A stretch of DNA of 64,000 nt from an uncultured Acidobacteriota bacterium (GCA_951812665.1 CATOST010000032.1:186001-250000), one strand, 5' to 3'; counted from the stretch's first letter, positions 40,886-50,126 are shown. Notes: generated by a model not told the origin, from the sequence alone. Translations and numbers: made by a program.

Positions 40886-41022
40886 TTAGCCGGCATTTCT
40901 CACCAGCGAGCGCGCACCCAGCGCAGTCTGTCCCGGAGAAACCTTGTCAAAATTCGCGTAAATGCTCAAAAACAGATTATTTTTCATCACACACGTAGCG
41001 ACCTGGTGAGAAATGCGGGTTA
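40886..41022. repeat. Inverted repeat (about 20-bp arms) bounding the pth-hppA gap
   Basis: TTAGCCGGCATTTCTCACCAG (40886-40906) is inverted at CTGGTGAGAAATGCGGGTTA (41003-41022). The arms enclose about 96 bp with AT-rich stretches. The right arm contains the pth stop codon. A related solo half-site is at 86-105. It may be a small mobile element or a hairpin terminator for pth. Confidence 0.6.
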
Positions 41023-41598
41023 GAGCTCTTCGGGCCTCCAACCATTGACCAGGTCCATGGCCCGCAAATAGCCCTGGTTCAAAATCGTGTCGACAGCCAG
41101 GACCGCACGGTCCAGTACGGAGTCCAACACCAGCCGCTCGTCTCCGGAGAAGGGGGAGAGCAGATAGCCGGTCAGATCGCCGTCCACCGAGTCGCCGCCT
41201 ACTCCGATTCGCAACCGGGGAATCCGTTTCGTTCCCACTATCCGAATGATCGATTCCATACCCTTCTGTCCGCCCGAGCTGCCCGAACGCCGGACCCGCA
41301 ATCGTCCCAACGGCAACTGAACCTCATCGTAGACCACCAGGAGTTCCTCAGGATCGACGCCATAGTGAACAAGCAGCGAGCGAACCGCCACTCCACTGAG
41401 ATTCATGTAGGTTTGCGGTTTTGCCAGAATCAGGGATCCGCTCTCGCGTTCGACCCGGCAGACTCGGGACTTGCCGGCGGCGGGACCGAACCGGGCGGCG
41501 CTCAAATCCGCCAAGCGGTCGACCAGCATGAACCCCGCGTTGTGTCGGGTCGCTGCGTACCGGCGGCCCGGGTTGCCCAACCCAACGACCAGAAACAC
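41020..41598 (-). CDS. pth: Peptidyl-tRNA hydrolase
   Basis: The 192-residue enzyme has 'VGLGNPGRRYAATRHNAGFM' (residues 5-24, with the catalytic His) and 'LVVYDEVQLPLGRLRVRRSG' (with the catalytic Asp). 'GGQKGMESII' replaces the common GGHNGLKSI, a variant also seen in other phyla. It recycles tRNA from dropped-off peptidyl-tRNA. It lies 5 bp after rplY and is cotranscribed with it and prs. The TAA stop lies inside a repeat arm. Confidence 0.93.
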   Translation of the reverse strand: MFLVVGLGNPGRRYAATRHNAGFMLVDRLADLSAARFGPAAGKSRVCRVERESGSLILAKPQTYMNLSGVAVRSLLVHYGVDPEELLVVYDEVQLPLGRLRVRRSGSSGGQKGMESIIRIVGTKRIPRLRIGVGGDSVDGDLTGYLLSPFSGDERLVLDSVLDRAVLAVDTILNQGYLRAMDLVNGWRPEEL

Positions 41599-41603
41599 CA
41601 GAG

Positions 41604-42260
41604 TTACTCCGCGGGTTGGCTTCCTTCCACCTGATCTCCTCCCGCCATCTCCGGTTCTGCGGTTTCGTCTTCCAGCATGATCTGATCGTCAGCCGTCTCG
41701 ACCGATGGAGCCGCTATCGTCAGGATGGTCAGGTCCGGATCGGAAAGGATCTTCACCTTGTCCGCATCCAGGTCCAGCTGTTCCACTCGTACCGAGTCTC
41801 CAATCTGCAGGTCGGTTACATCGACACGAATGTGATCGGGCAAGTTCCCCGGGAGACACTCCAGATGGATCTCGCGCACTACCAAGTCCAGAATGCCTCC
41901 ATGCATCTTCACACCCTCCGCCGTGCCCACGATCTCCACGGGTACGTCGAAGGCCATGGTCCGGTCCATGGATACGGCCATGAAATCGGCGTGGAGGAAC
42001 TCTTCCCCAACCGGATCACGCTGGTGCGCTCGAATCAGGACATCTCTCTCCTGGTCCTGGTAATTCAAAGTGAAAATCGTATTGTGGCCGGTATCGGAAA
42101 GCAGGATCCGGTCCAGATCTTTGGGATCTACGGAGACGGCAACCGGCTCCATATTGCGACCGTAGACGATTCCAGGCACCCGTCCCGCGGCACGGAGCCT
42201 CCGGTTGGCGTTCTTCCCGAACTCTTGGCGTATCTGCGACTCTACCGTCAATCGAGGCAT
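41604..42260 (-). CDS. rplY: Ribosomal protein bL25, long (Ctc/TL5) form
   Basis: The 218-residue protein has the 5S-rRNA-binding domain ('RLRAAGRVPGIVYGRNMEPV', about 21-40, and 'HADFMAVSMDRTMAFDVPVE'). A C-terminal beta domain follows, with 'VREIHLECLPGNLPDHIRVD'. This is the long form also called general stress protein Ctc. The tail after about residue 185 is acidic. It sits between prs and pth, the usual neighbours. Confidence 0.93.
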   Translation of the reverse strand: MPRLTVESQIRQEFGKNANRRLRAAGRVPGIVYGRNMEPVAVSVDPKDLDRILLSDTGHNTIFTLNYQDQERDVLIRAHQRDPVGEEFLHADFMAVSMDRTMAFDVPVEIVGTAEGVKMHGGILDLVVREIHLECLPGNLPDHIRVDVTDLQIGDSVRVEQLDLDADKVKILSDPDLTILTIAAPSVETADDQIMLEDETAEPEMAGGDQVEGSQPAE

Positions 42261-42340
42261 TTCCTCCTACTCCTCATTCCTGTGTTCGAACCGCTCTGAG
42301 AAAACGGGCAACTCGCGCAACTCGGTTTCCGCATTCAGGA

Positions 42341-43282
42341 TCAGCTGACAAACAGCCGGCTCACCGAGGTTTCCTCGTGGATCGACCGGATCGCCTCGCC
42401 CAACAGGCCGGCGACGCTCAAGGTTTGAATCTTGGGAATCCGCTTTTCCGGGCTGATCCACACGGTGTTGGTGACGATAATTCCTTCGAAGTGCGATTCG
42501 CGAAGGCGTTTCACGGCCGGCCCCGAAAGGACGGCGTGGGTGGCAGCGGCGAAGAGCCTCCGGGCTCCCTGCTTCCTCAGGGCGTCCGTGGCCTGAACCA
42601 GGGTCCCCGCCGTGTCGACCATGTCATCGATGATGACCACATCCCGGCCGTCTACATCGCCCACGATGCGCATGACCTCAGCCGTGTTCACCCCGACCCG
42701 GCGCTTGTCGATGACGGCCAGATTGGCTCCCATTCTCCGAGCGTAGAACCGGGCCCGCTCCACGCCTCCCGCGTCGGGTGAAACCACCGTGGGCCGGATC
42801 AACGACATCTTGTTCTTCAAATGGGAGAGGATGACCGGAGTGGCGAAGAGATGGTCCACCGGGATGTTGAAAAACCCTTGGATCTGTCCCACGTGCAGGT
42901 CCATGGAAAGGAGTCGATGGGTCCCGGCCGCCGTCAGCAGGTCCGCCACCAGCTTGGCCGAGATGGGCACTCGGGGTTTGTCCTTACGGTCCTGACGGGC
43001 GTAGCCGTAGTAGGGAACCACGGCCGTGACTCGCCGTGCCGATGAACGCCGAAAGGCATCCAGCATGATCAGGAGTTCCATCAGGTTTTCGCCCACCGGC
43101 GGGCAGGTGGGCTGAACCACGAAGACGTCCTTTCCTCGCACGTTCTCGAGAATCTGGAAATTGACCTCGCCGTCGCTGAATCGGGTCAGGTTCGCCCGAC
43201 CCAGAGGTTCTCCCAAATGGTGGCAGATCTCCTCCGTGAGAGGGGCATTGGCGCTGCCTGTAAAGATCTTCAAAGTGGACAT
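42341..43282 (-). CDS. prs: Ribose-phosphate pyrophosphokinase
   Basis: The 313-residue protein starts 'MSTLKIFTGSANAPLTEEIC'. It has the ATP and Mg2+ site 'SMDLHVGQIQGFFNIPVDHL' (about 128-147), 'VVSPDAGGVERARFYARRMG' and the PRPP loop 'DVVIIDDMVDTAGTLVQA' (about 213-230). It makes PRPP for nucleotides, histidine and tryptophan. It is followed by rplY after 80 bp, as in many Gram-negative bacteria. Confidence 0.96.
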   Translation of the reverse strand: MSTLKIFTGSANAPLTEEICHHLGEPLGRANLTRFSDGEVNFQILENVRGKDVFVVQPTCPPVGENLMELLIMLDAFRRSSARRVTAVVPYYGYARQDRKDKPRVPISAKLVADLLTAAGTHRLLSMDLHVGQIQGFFNIPVDHLFATPVILSHLKNKMSLIRPTVVSPDAGGVERARFYARRMGANLAVIDKRRVGVNTAEVMRIVGDVDGRDVVIIDDMVDTAGTLVQATDALRKQGARRLFAAATHAVLSGPAVKRLRESHFEGIIVTNTVWISPEKRIPKIQTLSVAGLLGEAIRSIHEETSVSRLFVS

Positions 43283-43338
43283 GGAATCAATCCGGAGCCG
43301 ACACGCTTCCGGACCCCATATGATCGGAACCGAAGTGG

Positions 43339-44274
43339 TCAGGCCAGAATGTCGAGCCCCGATTTTCTCAGTAGTTTTCTATAACGTCTTCTGGAAAGAG
43401 TGGAGCAGAATAACAGTTCTCCGCCTTCCTGACAGGCGGATGGCTTTTCCCGCCGTTGGCGCCGGTCCCGGCACCCCAAGCCCATGAGCGTCGAGCCGCT
43501 CCCACAAACCATGACTCTCTCGCAACCCAAGGCGATGAGGGCTTTTCCCGCCTCTTCGAGAAAGCCGTAGCGCTGGAACAGCAGCGTTTCGAAGTCGTTC
43601 TCCAGATGGGTCCAATGCAGACCGTTTCTGAAGCGTGAGAAGCGATGGATTGTATTCTTCGTCCAGGACCTTGTCAACCTTTCGCCACCCTCCCAGACGC
43701 CCCAATTCCGCATGGAATACACCGCCTTCGTGGAGAGACCGCGGCCCGGATAAAGGAGCACGATGTCCACGGAGCGCCTGAGGTCCGGCAAGGGAGTGAT
43801 GAGTTCTCCCCTACCTGCTCCCAGAGCGGACCCTCCGCGGAGGAAGAACGCGACGTCGGAGCCGAGTTCTGCCGCCAACGCAGTCAGGCCGGAGAGACTG
43901 AATCCGCAACCCCACAGCTGGTTCAGTCCCAGGAGGGTCACCGCCGCATTCCCCGAACCGCCTCCGAGGCCGGCCCCCAGAGGAATTCTCTTGTTCAGGA
44001 TCAATTCCACTCCGGAGGAAACGCCCGCCTTCCGCTGCAGCAGCCGGGCGGCGCGGTGCACCAGGTTCTCGGGTCCCGCTGGGGCGGCCCGGCCACGAAC
44101 CTGAATCCGAATCTCCGGATCTGCCGTGACCCGCAGGATCAGCTCGTCCTTCAGGTCCAGCATCTGGAAGACGGTTCGCAACTCGTGAAACCCGTCCTCC
44201 CGAAGACCCAGAATCTTCAGAATCCAGTTGGTCTTGGCAAAGGAGGGGAGAGCAAGTGAAGACAATGAAACCAA
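43339..44274 (-). CDS. ispE: 4-diphosphocytidyl-2-C-methyl-D-erythritol kinase
   Basis: The GHMP kinase motifs are clear: 'FAKTNWILKILGLREDGFHE' near the start, 'IPLGAGLGGGSGNAAVTLLG' (about 95-114) and a late 'RVMVCGSGSTLMG'. The start is uncertain. The coordinate uses TTG at 44274 and a second in-frame TTG lies at 44262; neither has a strong ribosome-binding site. The last 40 residues, basic with several Cys, are less conserved. It phosphorylates CDP-methylerythritol in the MEP pathway and precedes prs, as often seen. Confidence 0.9.
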   Translation of the reverse strand: MVSLSSLALPSFAKTNWILKILGLREDGFHELRTVFQMLDLKDELILRVTADPEIRIQVRGRAAPAGPENLVHRAARLLQRKAGVSSGVELILNKRIPLGAGLGGGSGNAAVTLLGLNQLWGCGFSLSGLTALAAELGSDVAFFLRGGSALGAGRGELITPLPDLRRSVDIVLLYPGRGLSTKAVYSMRNWGVWEGGERLTRSWTKNTIHRFSRFRNGLHWTHLENDFETLLFQRYGFLEEAGKALIALGCERVMVCGSGSTLMGLGCRDRRQRREKPSACQEGGELLFCSTLSRRRYRKLLRKSGLDILA

Positions 44275-44327
44275 TCAGACCATGGAATAAGTGAGCCTCG
44301 TGGATTTCCCGCGACGGCTGCCGCAGA

Positions 44328-46316
44328 TCACGGGGCTTTTGACGAGAGGCGCTGCTTCAGGTCAGCCACCTTCCGTTGGAGTCTTTGGAATTCCTCGTCG
44401 GTGGCCACGCGCACGCCCCGCTCGTAATACTGAAGTGCGGTCTTGGGCTGACCGAGCTCGATGTACAGATCTCCCAGATGATCGAAAATCGTCGGATCCT
44501 CGATCAGCCGAGCCGCCCGTTTGAGATTGACCTCGGCCTCATCGAAGCGATCCAGCTTGAAGTAGACCCATCCCAGGCTGTCCAGATAGGCTCCGTTGTA
44601 CGGGTCCATTTCCGTCGCTTTCCTGATGTAGGCCAACGCTTCGTGGAGACGGATTCCCCGATCCGCCCACATGTAGCCCAGATAGTTGAGAACGCCGGGA
44701 TGGTCCGGATTCGACTCCAGAATCATCTTGAATTCGGCTTCGGCATCAGGAAGTTTCTCCTGTCTTTCGTAGACGGACGCGAGCCGAAACTTGAGGGGTT
44801 CACTATCCGGCTTGAGACCGAGTCCTTCCTTGATGGCTTTTTCGGCTTTCCCGTAATTCTTGTGGTCCATGTAGAGTTGGCTGATGATGCGGTAATACCT
44901 CTCGGGGTCCTGCTCACGGCTGAGCCGGCTTTCCACGAGCTCCACCCCTTCCGACAGTCGATCGCTGGCCGAAAGCATCTGGGCTCGTGTCGCGAGGGCG
45001 TCCGGATCGCGCGGATGGTCCTGGAGCAGCTCTCCGGCCAGGGAAAGTGCCTCATCCAGCTTTCCCGCATCCTTCAAGACGTAGATGAGCATGGCCTTGT
45101 GACGGGGGTCGCCGGGTCGCCCCGCCAGCAACTCACGAAAAAGCCGGATGGCATCCTGGTACTGGCGTGATTCCTGGTGGACGTGGGCCAACGTCGTCTG
45201 GACCTGTTCTCGAAACTCCCACTCTTCCTGCGAACTCGGGTTGCCCAGATCGGCAAGAAGCCGCTGCAACCGCCCGATGGCGCTCTCCCGTTCACCTCGA
45301 ACAGCCTCGAGTCGAGACAACTCCAGGGTCGCCTGCATCTGCTTCGGATTGTTTTCCAGAATCCGGCTGAACAGTTCCGTGGCCTCTTCGTACTTGCGGG
45401 CCCGCATCAACGCCCGGCCCAATTCAAGCACCAACGCCGGATCCTGCGGATTCTGCGCCATTCCCTTCCGCAGCAGATCGACAGCTTGGCCGTGACGGCC
45501 CTGTTGCCCCAAGAGCCTTCCAGTGCGCATCTGGAGTTCGGGGTCCGCCAGGAGCTGAGGGGCCGACAGATAAATCTCCACCGCCCGGTCCGTCCGTCCG
45601 GTCCGTTCGTACAAGTCTCCCAAGAAGCGAATGACTTCGTGATGATCCTTTTGGACACTAAGCGCCTTTTCCAACGCCTGGATGGCCCCAATCGGGTCAC
45701 CCAGCGCCGCCAGGGCTTGAGCATGTTGGAAGTGGGCCTCCACCAGGCCCGGCCGCAACTCGACCAGACGCGCGAGGACGGGCGCCGCCTTCCGGTGCTC
45801 ACGCCGCCGCAGATGGAGATTCCCCAGTTGATAGAGAGCCTCGGCATGATCCGGATCCAACTCGATGACTCTGTTCAGTTCCGTGATTGCCTTCTCCGAC
45901 AGCCTGTTCTGACCGCCGTGGTAATTGGAATAAAGCTGGCCCAGGAAGTAGTGGGCGCCGACGCTGTTGGGATCCTTCTCGATGGCCTGCTCGATCTCGG
46001 CGACGGCCCGGGAGACGTCGCCTGATCTGACCAGGGTGTGGGCGAATTCAATCCGGAGCTGGATGCTGTCCGGGTCGAGTTTCAGCGCCTTCTCGAACTC
46101 GGTCTTGGAGAGGCCGAAGTCCTTGTTGCCCGAGTGGAGCACACCCAGGGCAAAGTGATAGTAGGCTTGGGCCTGCCGGTTCGGCGGGGTCGGCACAGGC
46201 TCGACGGCCACAACGGTTCCGAGAATGACTCCAAATACCAATCCGGTCATAACGATTCGACGGCTATTGGCAAGAAAATTCAGGCCGATAGTACCCAACT
46301 CCGGGCGGGACGACAA
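44328..46316 (-). CDS. Tetratricopeptide-repeat protein, membrane-anchored or secreted
   Basis: The 662-residue protein has one N-terminal hydrophobic segment ('IVMTGLVFGVILGTVVAV', about 21-38), then roughly fifteen TPR units to the end. Examples are 'AVAEIEQAIEKDPNSVGAHY', 'AITELNRVIELDPDHAEALY' and 'EALAYIRKATEMDPYNGAYL'. TPR arrays mediate protein contacts, often in envelope assembly or secretion. The start may instead be the ATG at 46250, and no clear ribosome-binding site favours either. It is 53 bp from ispE. Confidence 0.8.
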   Translation of the reverse strand: MSSRPELGTIGLNFLANSRRIVMTGLVFGVILGTVVAVEPVPTPPNRQAQAYYHFALGVLHSGNKDFGLSKTEFEKALKLDPDSIQLRIEFAHTLVRSGDVSRAVAEIEQAIEKDPNSVGAHYFLGQLYSNYHGGQNRLSEKAITELNRVIELDPDHAEALYQLGNLHLRRREHRKAAPVLARLVELRPGLVEAHFQHAQALAALGDPIGAIQALEKALSVQKDHHEVIRFLGDLYERTGRTDRAVEIYLSAPQLLADPELQMRTGRLLGQQGRHGQAVDLLRKGMAQNPQDPALVLELGRALMRARKYEEATELFSRILENNPKQMQATLELSRLEAVRGERESAIGRLQRLLADLGNPSSQEEWEFREQVQTTLAHVHQESRQYQDAIRLFRELLAGRPGDPRHKAMLIYVLKDAGKLDEALSLAGELLQDHPRDPDALATRAQMLSASDRLSEGVELVESRLSREQDPERYYRIISQLYMDHKNYGKAEKAIKEGLGLKPDSEPLKFRLASVYERQEKLPDAEAEFKMILESNPDHPGVLNYLGYMWADRGIRLHEALAYIRKATEMDPYNGAYLDSLGWVYFKLDRFDEAEVNLKRAARLIEDPTIFDHLGDLYIELGQPKTALQYYERGVRVATDEEFQRLQRKVADLKQRLSSKAP

Positions 46317-46406
46317 CCGCCCGGAAGGGAAGCGAGACGCGAGGAGTGAGAAGTGAGAGCGAAAAGTGGAGAGGCAAGAATGGTGAGCTGGGAAACTGTT
46401 TCGGCG

Positions 46407-49319
46407 TCAATCGATGACCTGCGGAGGGATGATCGATATCTTTTCGAGATCTTCCGTAAAGATGAGCTCCAACACCACGATCGGTTGGTCGGACGAGACG
46501 GTGATGGAGCCGCCGATGGTCGCCGGCAGACTGGGAAAGATCTCGTGAGCCATCTTGATCTGGCGGTGCCCCTGGTCCAAGGTCAGGGTCCTTTCCTCTA
46601 CCAACGGGTTTCCACCGGTGGAGCGGACCGTCAGCTTCACCGTCGCCGTCGGGCCGGGACCGGGATAGAGAAACACCAGACCGGTCCTGTACTTCTCGAC
46701 TCCTCCGTGGGCAAGGTAGGGTAGAACATACTCCCTGGACGGCGCCGGCACGGCCGGGGTGCCGATCATGCCCTTTCCGGAAAAGAGCTGCAATTCGGCG
46801 CTGCCCACCAGCCCCGGCTGCGAGCCGTCGATCTGAATCCAGCCGGACACCAGACCTCCCGTGTCCATGAGGTTCGGAAAGACGGAGGCCATTTCCATGC
46901 GCAGGCCCTCTCCGGGAGCCAGCTCCAGCAGCGGCGATTCCTCCACCGATTTTCCTTCATCGTCCCTCAGGGTGAGTTGGACCGTCATCTCTTCAGTGCC
47001 CTGGTGCACCAGGTTGACGTGGGTCTGGCTGCCTCCGAAGGTCACCGCCTGCGGCAGGTAGAGAGTCTCGGCCGGGACGACTCCGGGGGCTTCCACCACC
47101 AGTCCGTCCACCATGGCCATGCGCTCCTCATCGAACCAGCGTTGGAAGGCCATGATCCCCTGCTCGCTCTCCACCGTGATGTAGGAGCCGTCGTAGCCGT
47201 TACTGGTCAAGGGCCGGCAGGTCGCCTGTTCAGGGTCCTCACAAGCGGCCAGACTGTCATCGGCGCATGGCTGCCCGTTATCCGAGCAGGTCCCGCGCTG
47301 ACAGAAGAAGTCGTCCAGGAAGATTCCGCCGGTGGTAAAGCACTCGAAGGCGAGTCCTTGAAAGAAACCGATCTCTTCTCCCAGAGGTCCCCGCACCACC
47401 AGGCCGCCGAGGGTGTCTCGAGTATCTTCGAGAACCACGGCTCCCTCGGCCGTGTGGAGGCGGACGGAGATCTGCGTGTTGTTGGAGTTGGGATTGAGAA
47501 CATAAAGCTCAGTGGTAAAGCCGTCCTTGACCCGAACTTCGGGAAGGACGACTTTTTGCGCCGTCGTGGAGTACAAGGAGGCTGCATCCAGACGGCGCCG
47601 TTCCCCGCGATCCCCGATCCTGAAGAACCCCTGGGCCTGGGCTTGGTCATCGTCCAGCAGCATCCACCCTTCCATGAACTGATTGCGGTCGGCGCTGACC
47701 ACTTCCCGAACCGTGGTGGACAACTGTCCCTGGGGAACGATGGTCAGGTTGGTGGGATTCTCACCGAACTCCACGATGTCTTCCGTGTCGTTCAAATCCT
47801 GAAATCGGATCCCCCCGACGTTGACTCCCCGAGCCATGATGTCGCTGGTCCGGGAAGAGAGGTTGGTCAGGTTCACCGCGGTAAACCATTCCTGGGAACT
47901 CAACAGGTAGGGGAGGAACAGCCGGCGGCTGGGGCGCAACAGTTCGACGGTGCCGAGGTTGAAGTTGACCGCGGTGATCGCCTCTCCGTCGGGACTCACG
48001 GCCACGTCCAGAGGTGCCCCCGGAACCTGGGGCCGGAGGTCCTCGCTGGCGCCCCGCAACTTCTGACCCACCAATATGGGTTGCAGGAGTTCGCCCGTAT
48101 TCAGCTTGAATTGCAGCAGGACGTCGTCCATGGGGGCACCCAGCATCATGGTGGTTCCGTCCAGGAAGACGGGACGGCTGGAGTCGCGGAAATCGGATGT
48201 GCGGGGCTGGAAAGTGACGACTTCCAGGCCGTCCGCATCGATGGTTCCGCTCTCATCGGGGACGGGAATCGGGACCAGTTCCAGGTTCAGATTGCTCAGC
48301 ACCACGAACCACTTGCCGTCCGGCGTCGGCACGATTTCCACCGGGACCCCACCCACCTCGAAGATCTTCACCACCTGTCCCGACTGGATGTCGAACAGAG
48401 TGGCCCGATCCCTCCCCAACTCGGCGAGGGTCTGCAGGGCCCCCAGTTGCCGGTCCGCCACCAGCCCGTACCGGCCGTCCGGAGAGATGGCGGCTCCCGC
48501 ACCCACCTCGAAATCATGGGGAGGCGCTTGCTGTTCCGGATCCGGAATGATGGTCGTCACCGGAGAGAAGGAAGCGGTGTCCACAAGGGTGATGGCGTCC
48601 CTTTCTTCCGCGGGAGTCAGCAGGGTCGACCCGACCGTGATGACGAAGAACCGGCTCCCATCGGGCGTCATACGGAGGGTCGTGGGTCGGGTTCCGCCCG
48701 GCATCTGGAGTCTGGGTTCCACTTCCTGGAGGGTCGTGGTGTCAAAGCGCAGGATCTCGTCGGTTCCCGACGAGGCCACGATGCCCAGGTCCCCGTCTCC
48801 CGAGAAGACCATGTTGTTGGCGACGGAGAAGAAAGCCTCCATCGCCAGGATCCGGACCTCAAAGGTGTCCACGTCGATGGCCGCGATCGCTCCCTGAACC
48901 GGCTGGGTTTCTTCCTGGGAGGCGTCGGCCCTGAAGGCGTCGGCCCGCCCATTTTCGTTGATGAACGCGCACAAGACCGCGACCCGGTCCCCGCCGGGCA
49001 TGAGGGCGATGTGGCCCGGACTCTCGGGAACGTCCACGATGCCCAGAATCTCACCGGTCTTGGGATTGAAGGCCATGACCTTGTCCGAGAAGGTGTAGCT
49101 GACGAAGGCCTTGCTCGAGTCCGGAGTGAAGACCACATTGGGAGAGAAATTGAGATCGCTCTGGCCGGGTCCGAGTATGAGGGGCACCTCGTTGGGATCG
49201 AAGTGCAGCTCGGCCTCGGGCTGGCTGGGATCCACCGTCATGAATACGCGCTGGCCCCGGAGTGCCGATCCCCCCAGGCTCAGGAAGACGAACAGTAGAA
49301 TCACAAGCTGGCGGCGCAT
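46407..49319 (-). CDS. Large secreted beta-propeller / multi-beta-sandwich protein
   Basis: The ATG at 49319 begins a signal peptide (RRQLVILLFVFLSLGGSALR). Residues about 35-480 of 970 form YVTN/WD-like propeller repeats ('DKVMAFNPKTGEILGIVDVP', 'AAISPDGRYGLVADRQLGAL'). At least four beta-sandwich modules follow, with starts like 'RLFLPYLLSSQEWFTAVNLT', 'KVVLPEVRVKDGFTTELYVL', 'TLYLPQAVTFGGSQTHVNLV' and 'EYVLPYLAHGGVEKYRTGLV'. A Cys-rich insertion with seven Cys lies between modules 2 and 3. It is probably exposed on the surface or released; the ligand is unknown. Confidence 0.7.
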   Translation of the reverse strand: MRRQLVILLFVFLSLGGSALRGQRVFMTVDPSQPEAELHFDPNEVPLILGPGQSDLNFSPNVVFTPDSSKAFVSYTFSDKVMAFNPKTGEILGIVDVPESPGHIALMPGGDRVAVLCAFINENGRADAFRADASQEETQPVQGAIAAIDVDTFEVRILAMEAFFSVANNMVFSGDGDLGIVASSGTDEILRFDTTTLQEVEPRLQMPGGTRPTTLRMTPDGSRFFVITVGSTLLTPAEERDAITLVDTASFSPVTTIIPDPEQQAPPHDFEVGAGAAISPDGRYGLVADRQLGALQTLAELGRDRATLFDIQSGQVVKIFEVGGVPVEIVPTPDGKWFVVLSNLNLELVPIPVPDESGTIDADGLEVVTFQPRTSDFRDSSRPVFLDGTTMMLGAPMDDVLLQFKLNTGELLQPILVGQKLRGASEDLRPQVPGAPLDVAVSPDGEAITAVNFNLGTVELLRPSRRLFLPYLLSSQEWFTAVNLTNLSSRTSDIMARGVNVGGIRFQDLNDTEDIVEFGENPTNLTIVPQGQLSTTVREVVSADRNQFMEGWMLLDDDQAQAQGFFRIGDRGERRRLDAASLYSTTAQKVVLPEVRVKDGFTTELYVLNPNSNNTQISVRLHTAEGAVVLEDTRDTLGGLVVRGPLGEEIGFFQGLAFECFTTGGIFLDDFFCQRGTCSDNGQPCADDSLAACEDPEQATCRPLTSNGYDGSYITVESEQGIMAFQRWFDEERMAMVDGLVVEAPGVVPAETLYLPQAVTFGGSQTHVNLVHQGTEEMTVQLTLRDDEGKSVEESPLLELAPGEGLRMEMASVFPNLMDTGGLVSGWIQIDGSQPGLVGSAELQLFSGKGMIGTPAVPAPSREYVLPYLAHGGVEKYRTGLVFLYPGPGPTATVKLTVRSTGGNPLVEERTLTLDQGHRQIKMAHEIFPSLPATIGGSITVSSDQPIVVLELIFTEDLEKISIIPPQVID

Positions 49320-49375
49320 CACTGGACCATCATGATATTTCGGCCGGAACCGGCCGTTCAATCCGCAGACGCTAC

Positions 49376-49759
49376 TCAAGTGGAGCGATCTCCCGACCGG
49401 GGATGGAGCATTCGGAAATCCAGACTTCGGACCAGGGACCGGTTCCAGAACCCGTTGACCTTCGATATCAGGGCCGGAGTCATTCCCCGGAGCACGCCCT
49501 CCCATTCGGAGTCGGGTACTCCGATCTCCAGGATGCGGCCACGGAGCCGCAGAGGATCCGTCGCTGCGGCCAACGGTGCCCCGACGATCCGAGGCCAGAA
49601 CTCACGCAAGAAGATCACGGCCACCTTCTCGTCGCGGGCGATCTCCTGCAGCCAGGGCAGAAAGAGAGATCCGACCGTTCTCATCGGCGCCGTCCGCGTG
49701 CTCCCACCAATCGGCGCCTCTTGGCTCGGGACTCGATTTCCCGGATCCGGTTGTCTCAT
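49376..49759 (-). CDS. DUF721 / DciA-like protein
   Basis: The 127-residue protein contains 'FWPRIVGAPLAAATDPLRLR' (about 53-72) and 'GRILEIGVPDSEWEGVLRGM', the KH-like core of the DUF721/DciA family. DciA is the ancestral loader of the replicative helicase DnaB, whose gene is in the same block. The N-terminal 35 residues are extra and basic. It is the first gene of the minus-strand block, 56 bp before the secreted propeller gene. Confidence 0.75.
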   Translation of the reverse strand: MRQPDPGNRVPSQEAPIGGSTRTAPMRTVGSLFLPWLQEIARDEKVAVIFLREFWPRIVGAPLAAATDPLRLRGRILEIGVPDSEWEGVLRGMTPALISKVNGFWNRSLVRSLDFRMLHPRSGDRST

Positions 49760-49820
49760 GACCGCATCAGTCTAGCAAAATGAACCCGCGCCATGCCCTG
49801 ATCTTTACGGATCAACGCCA

Positions 49821-49982
49821 GCAGTCCGTGGTGAAAGTCTCGCGTAGCACCGAGACCGGGGCTGCGCCCGCCGGACCAGGTGCGACGAGGGAGCATATTC
49901 AACCATATGTGACCGGGTCGCAACGCAGTCCGCCGGGATGCAGACCCGGTCGAATGCCGTGACGACTTTGGCCCCGGGCTGC
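49821..49982 (+). repeat. Long-hairpin repeat element, copy A5
   Basis: This intact copy (162 bp) begins GCAGTCCGTGGTGAAAGTC and ends GCCCCGGGCTGC. The loop stem CATAT...ATATG is perfect here. It occupies the middle of the 367-bp gap between divergent genes (49760-50126); the rest of the gap holds only the promoter below. Confidence 0.88.
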
Positions 49983-50074
49983 CAGGCAAGACCGGTCGCC
50001 ATTTCGCACCCGGGCCGACGCGGTTCCGTCTCCGCGGCCGGCTTCGAGTGCGAGTAAGCTTCCGAATCCTCGAC

Positions 50075-50104
50075 TTGACAATAGGCGGAAGCCTCCCTTA
50101 CATA
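50075..50104 (+). promoter_or_regulatory. Candidate sigma-70 promoter for the HNH gene
   Basis: TTGACA (50075-50080) is followed after 18 bases by TACATA (50099-50104). The start codon is about 22 bp further on. Confidence 0.5.
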
Positions 50105-50126
50105 TCGACCCGCGCCTCGTTGACAA

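Noticed and set aside
27960-49982. The repeated 160-bp elements as a CRISPR array or rRNA-type operon piece
   Set aside because: Copies are far apart, lack regular spacers and cas genes, and do not resemble rRNA or tRNA.
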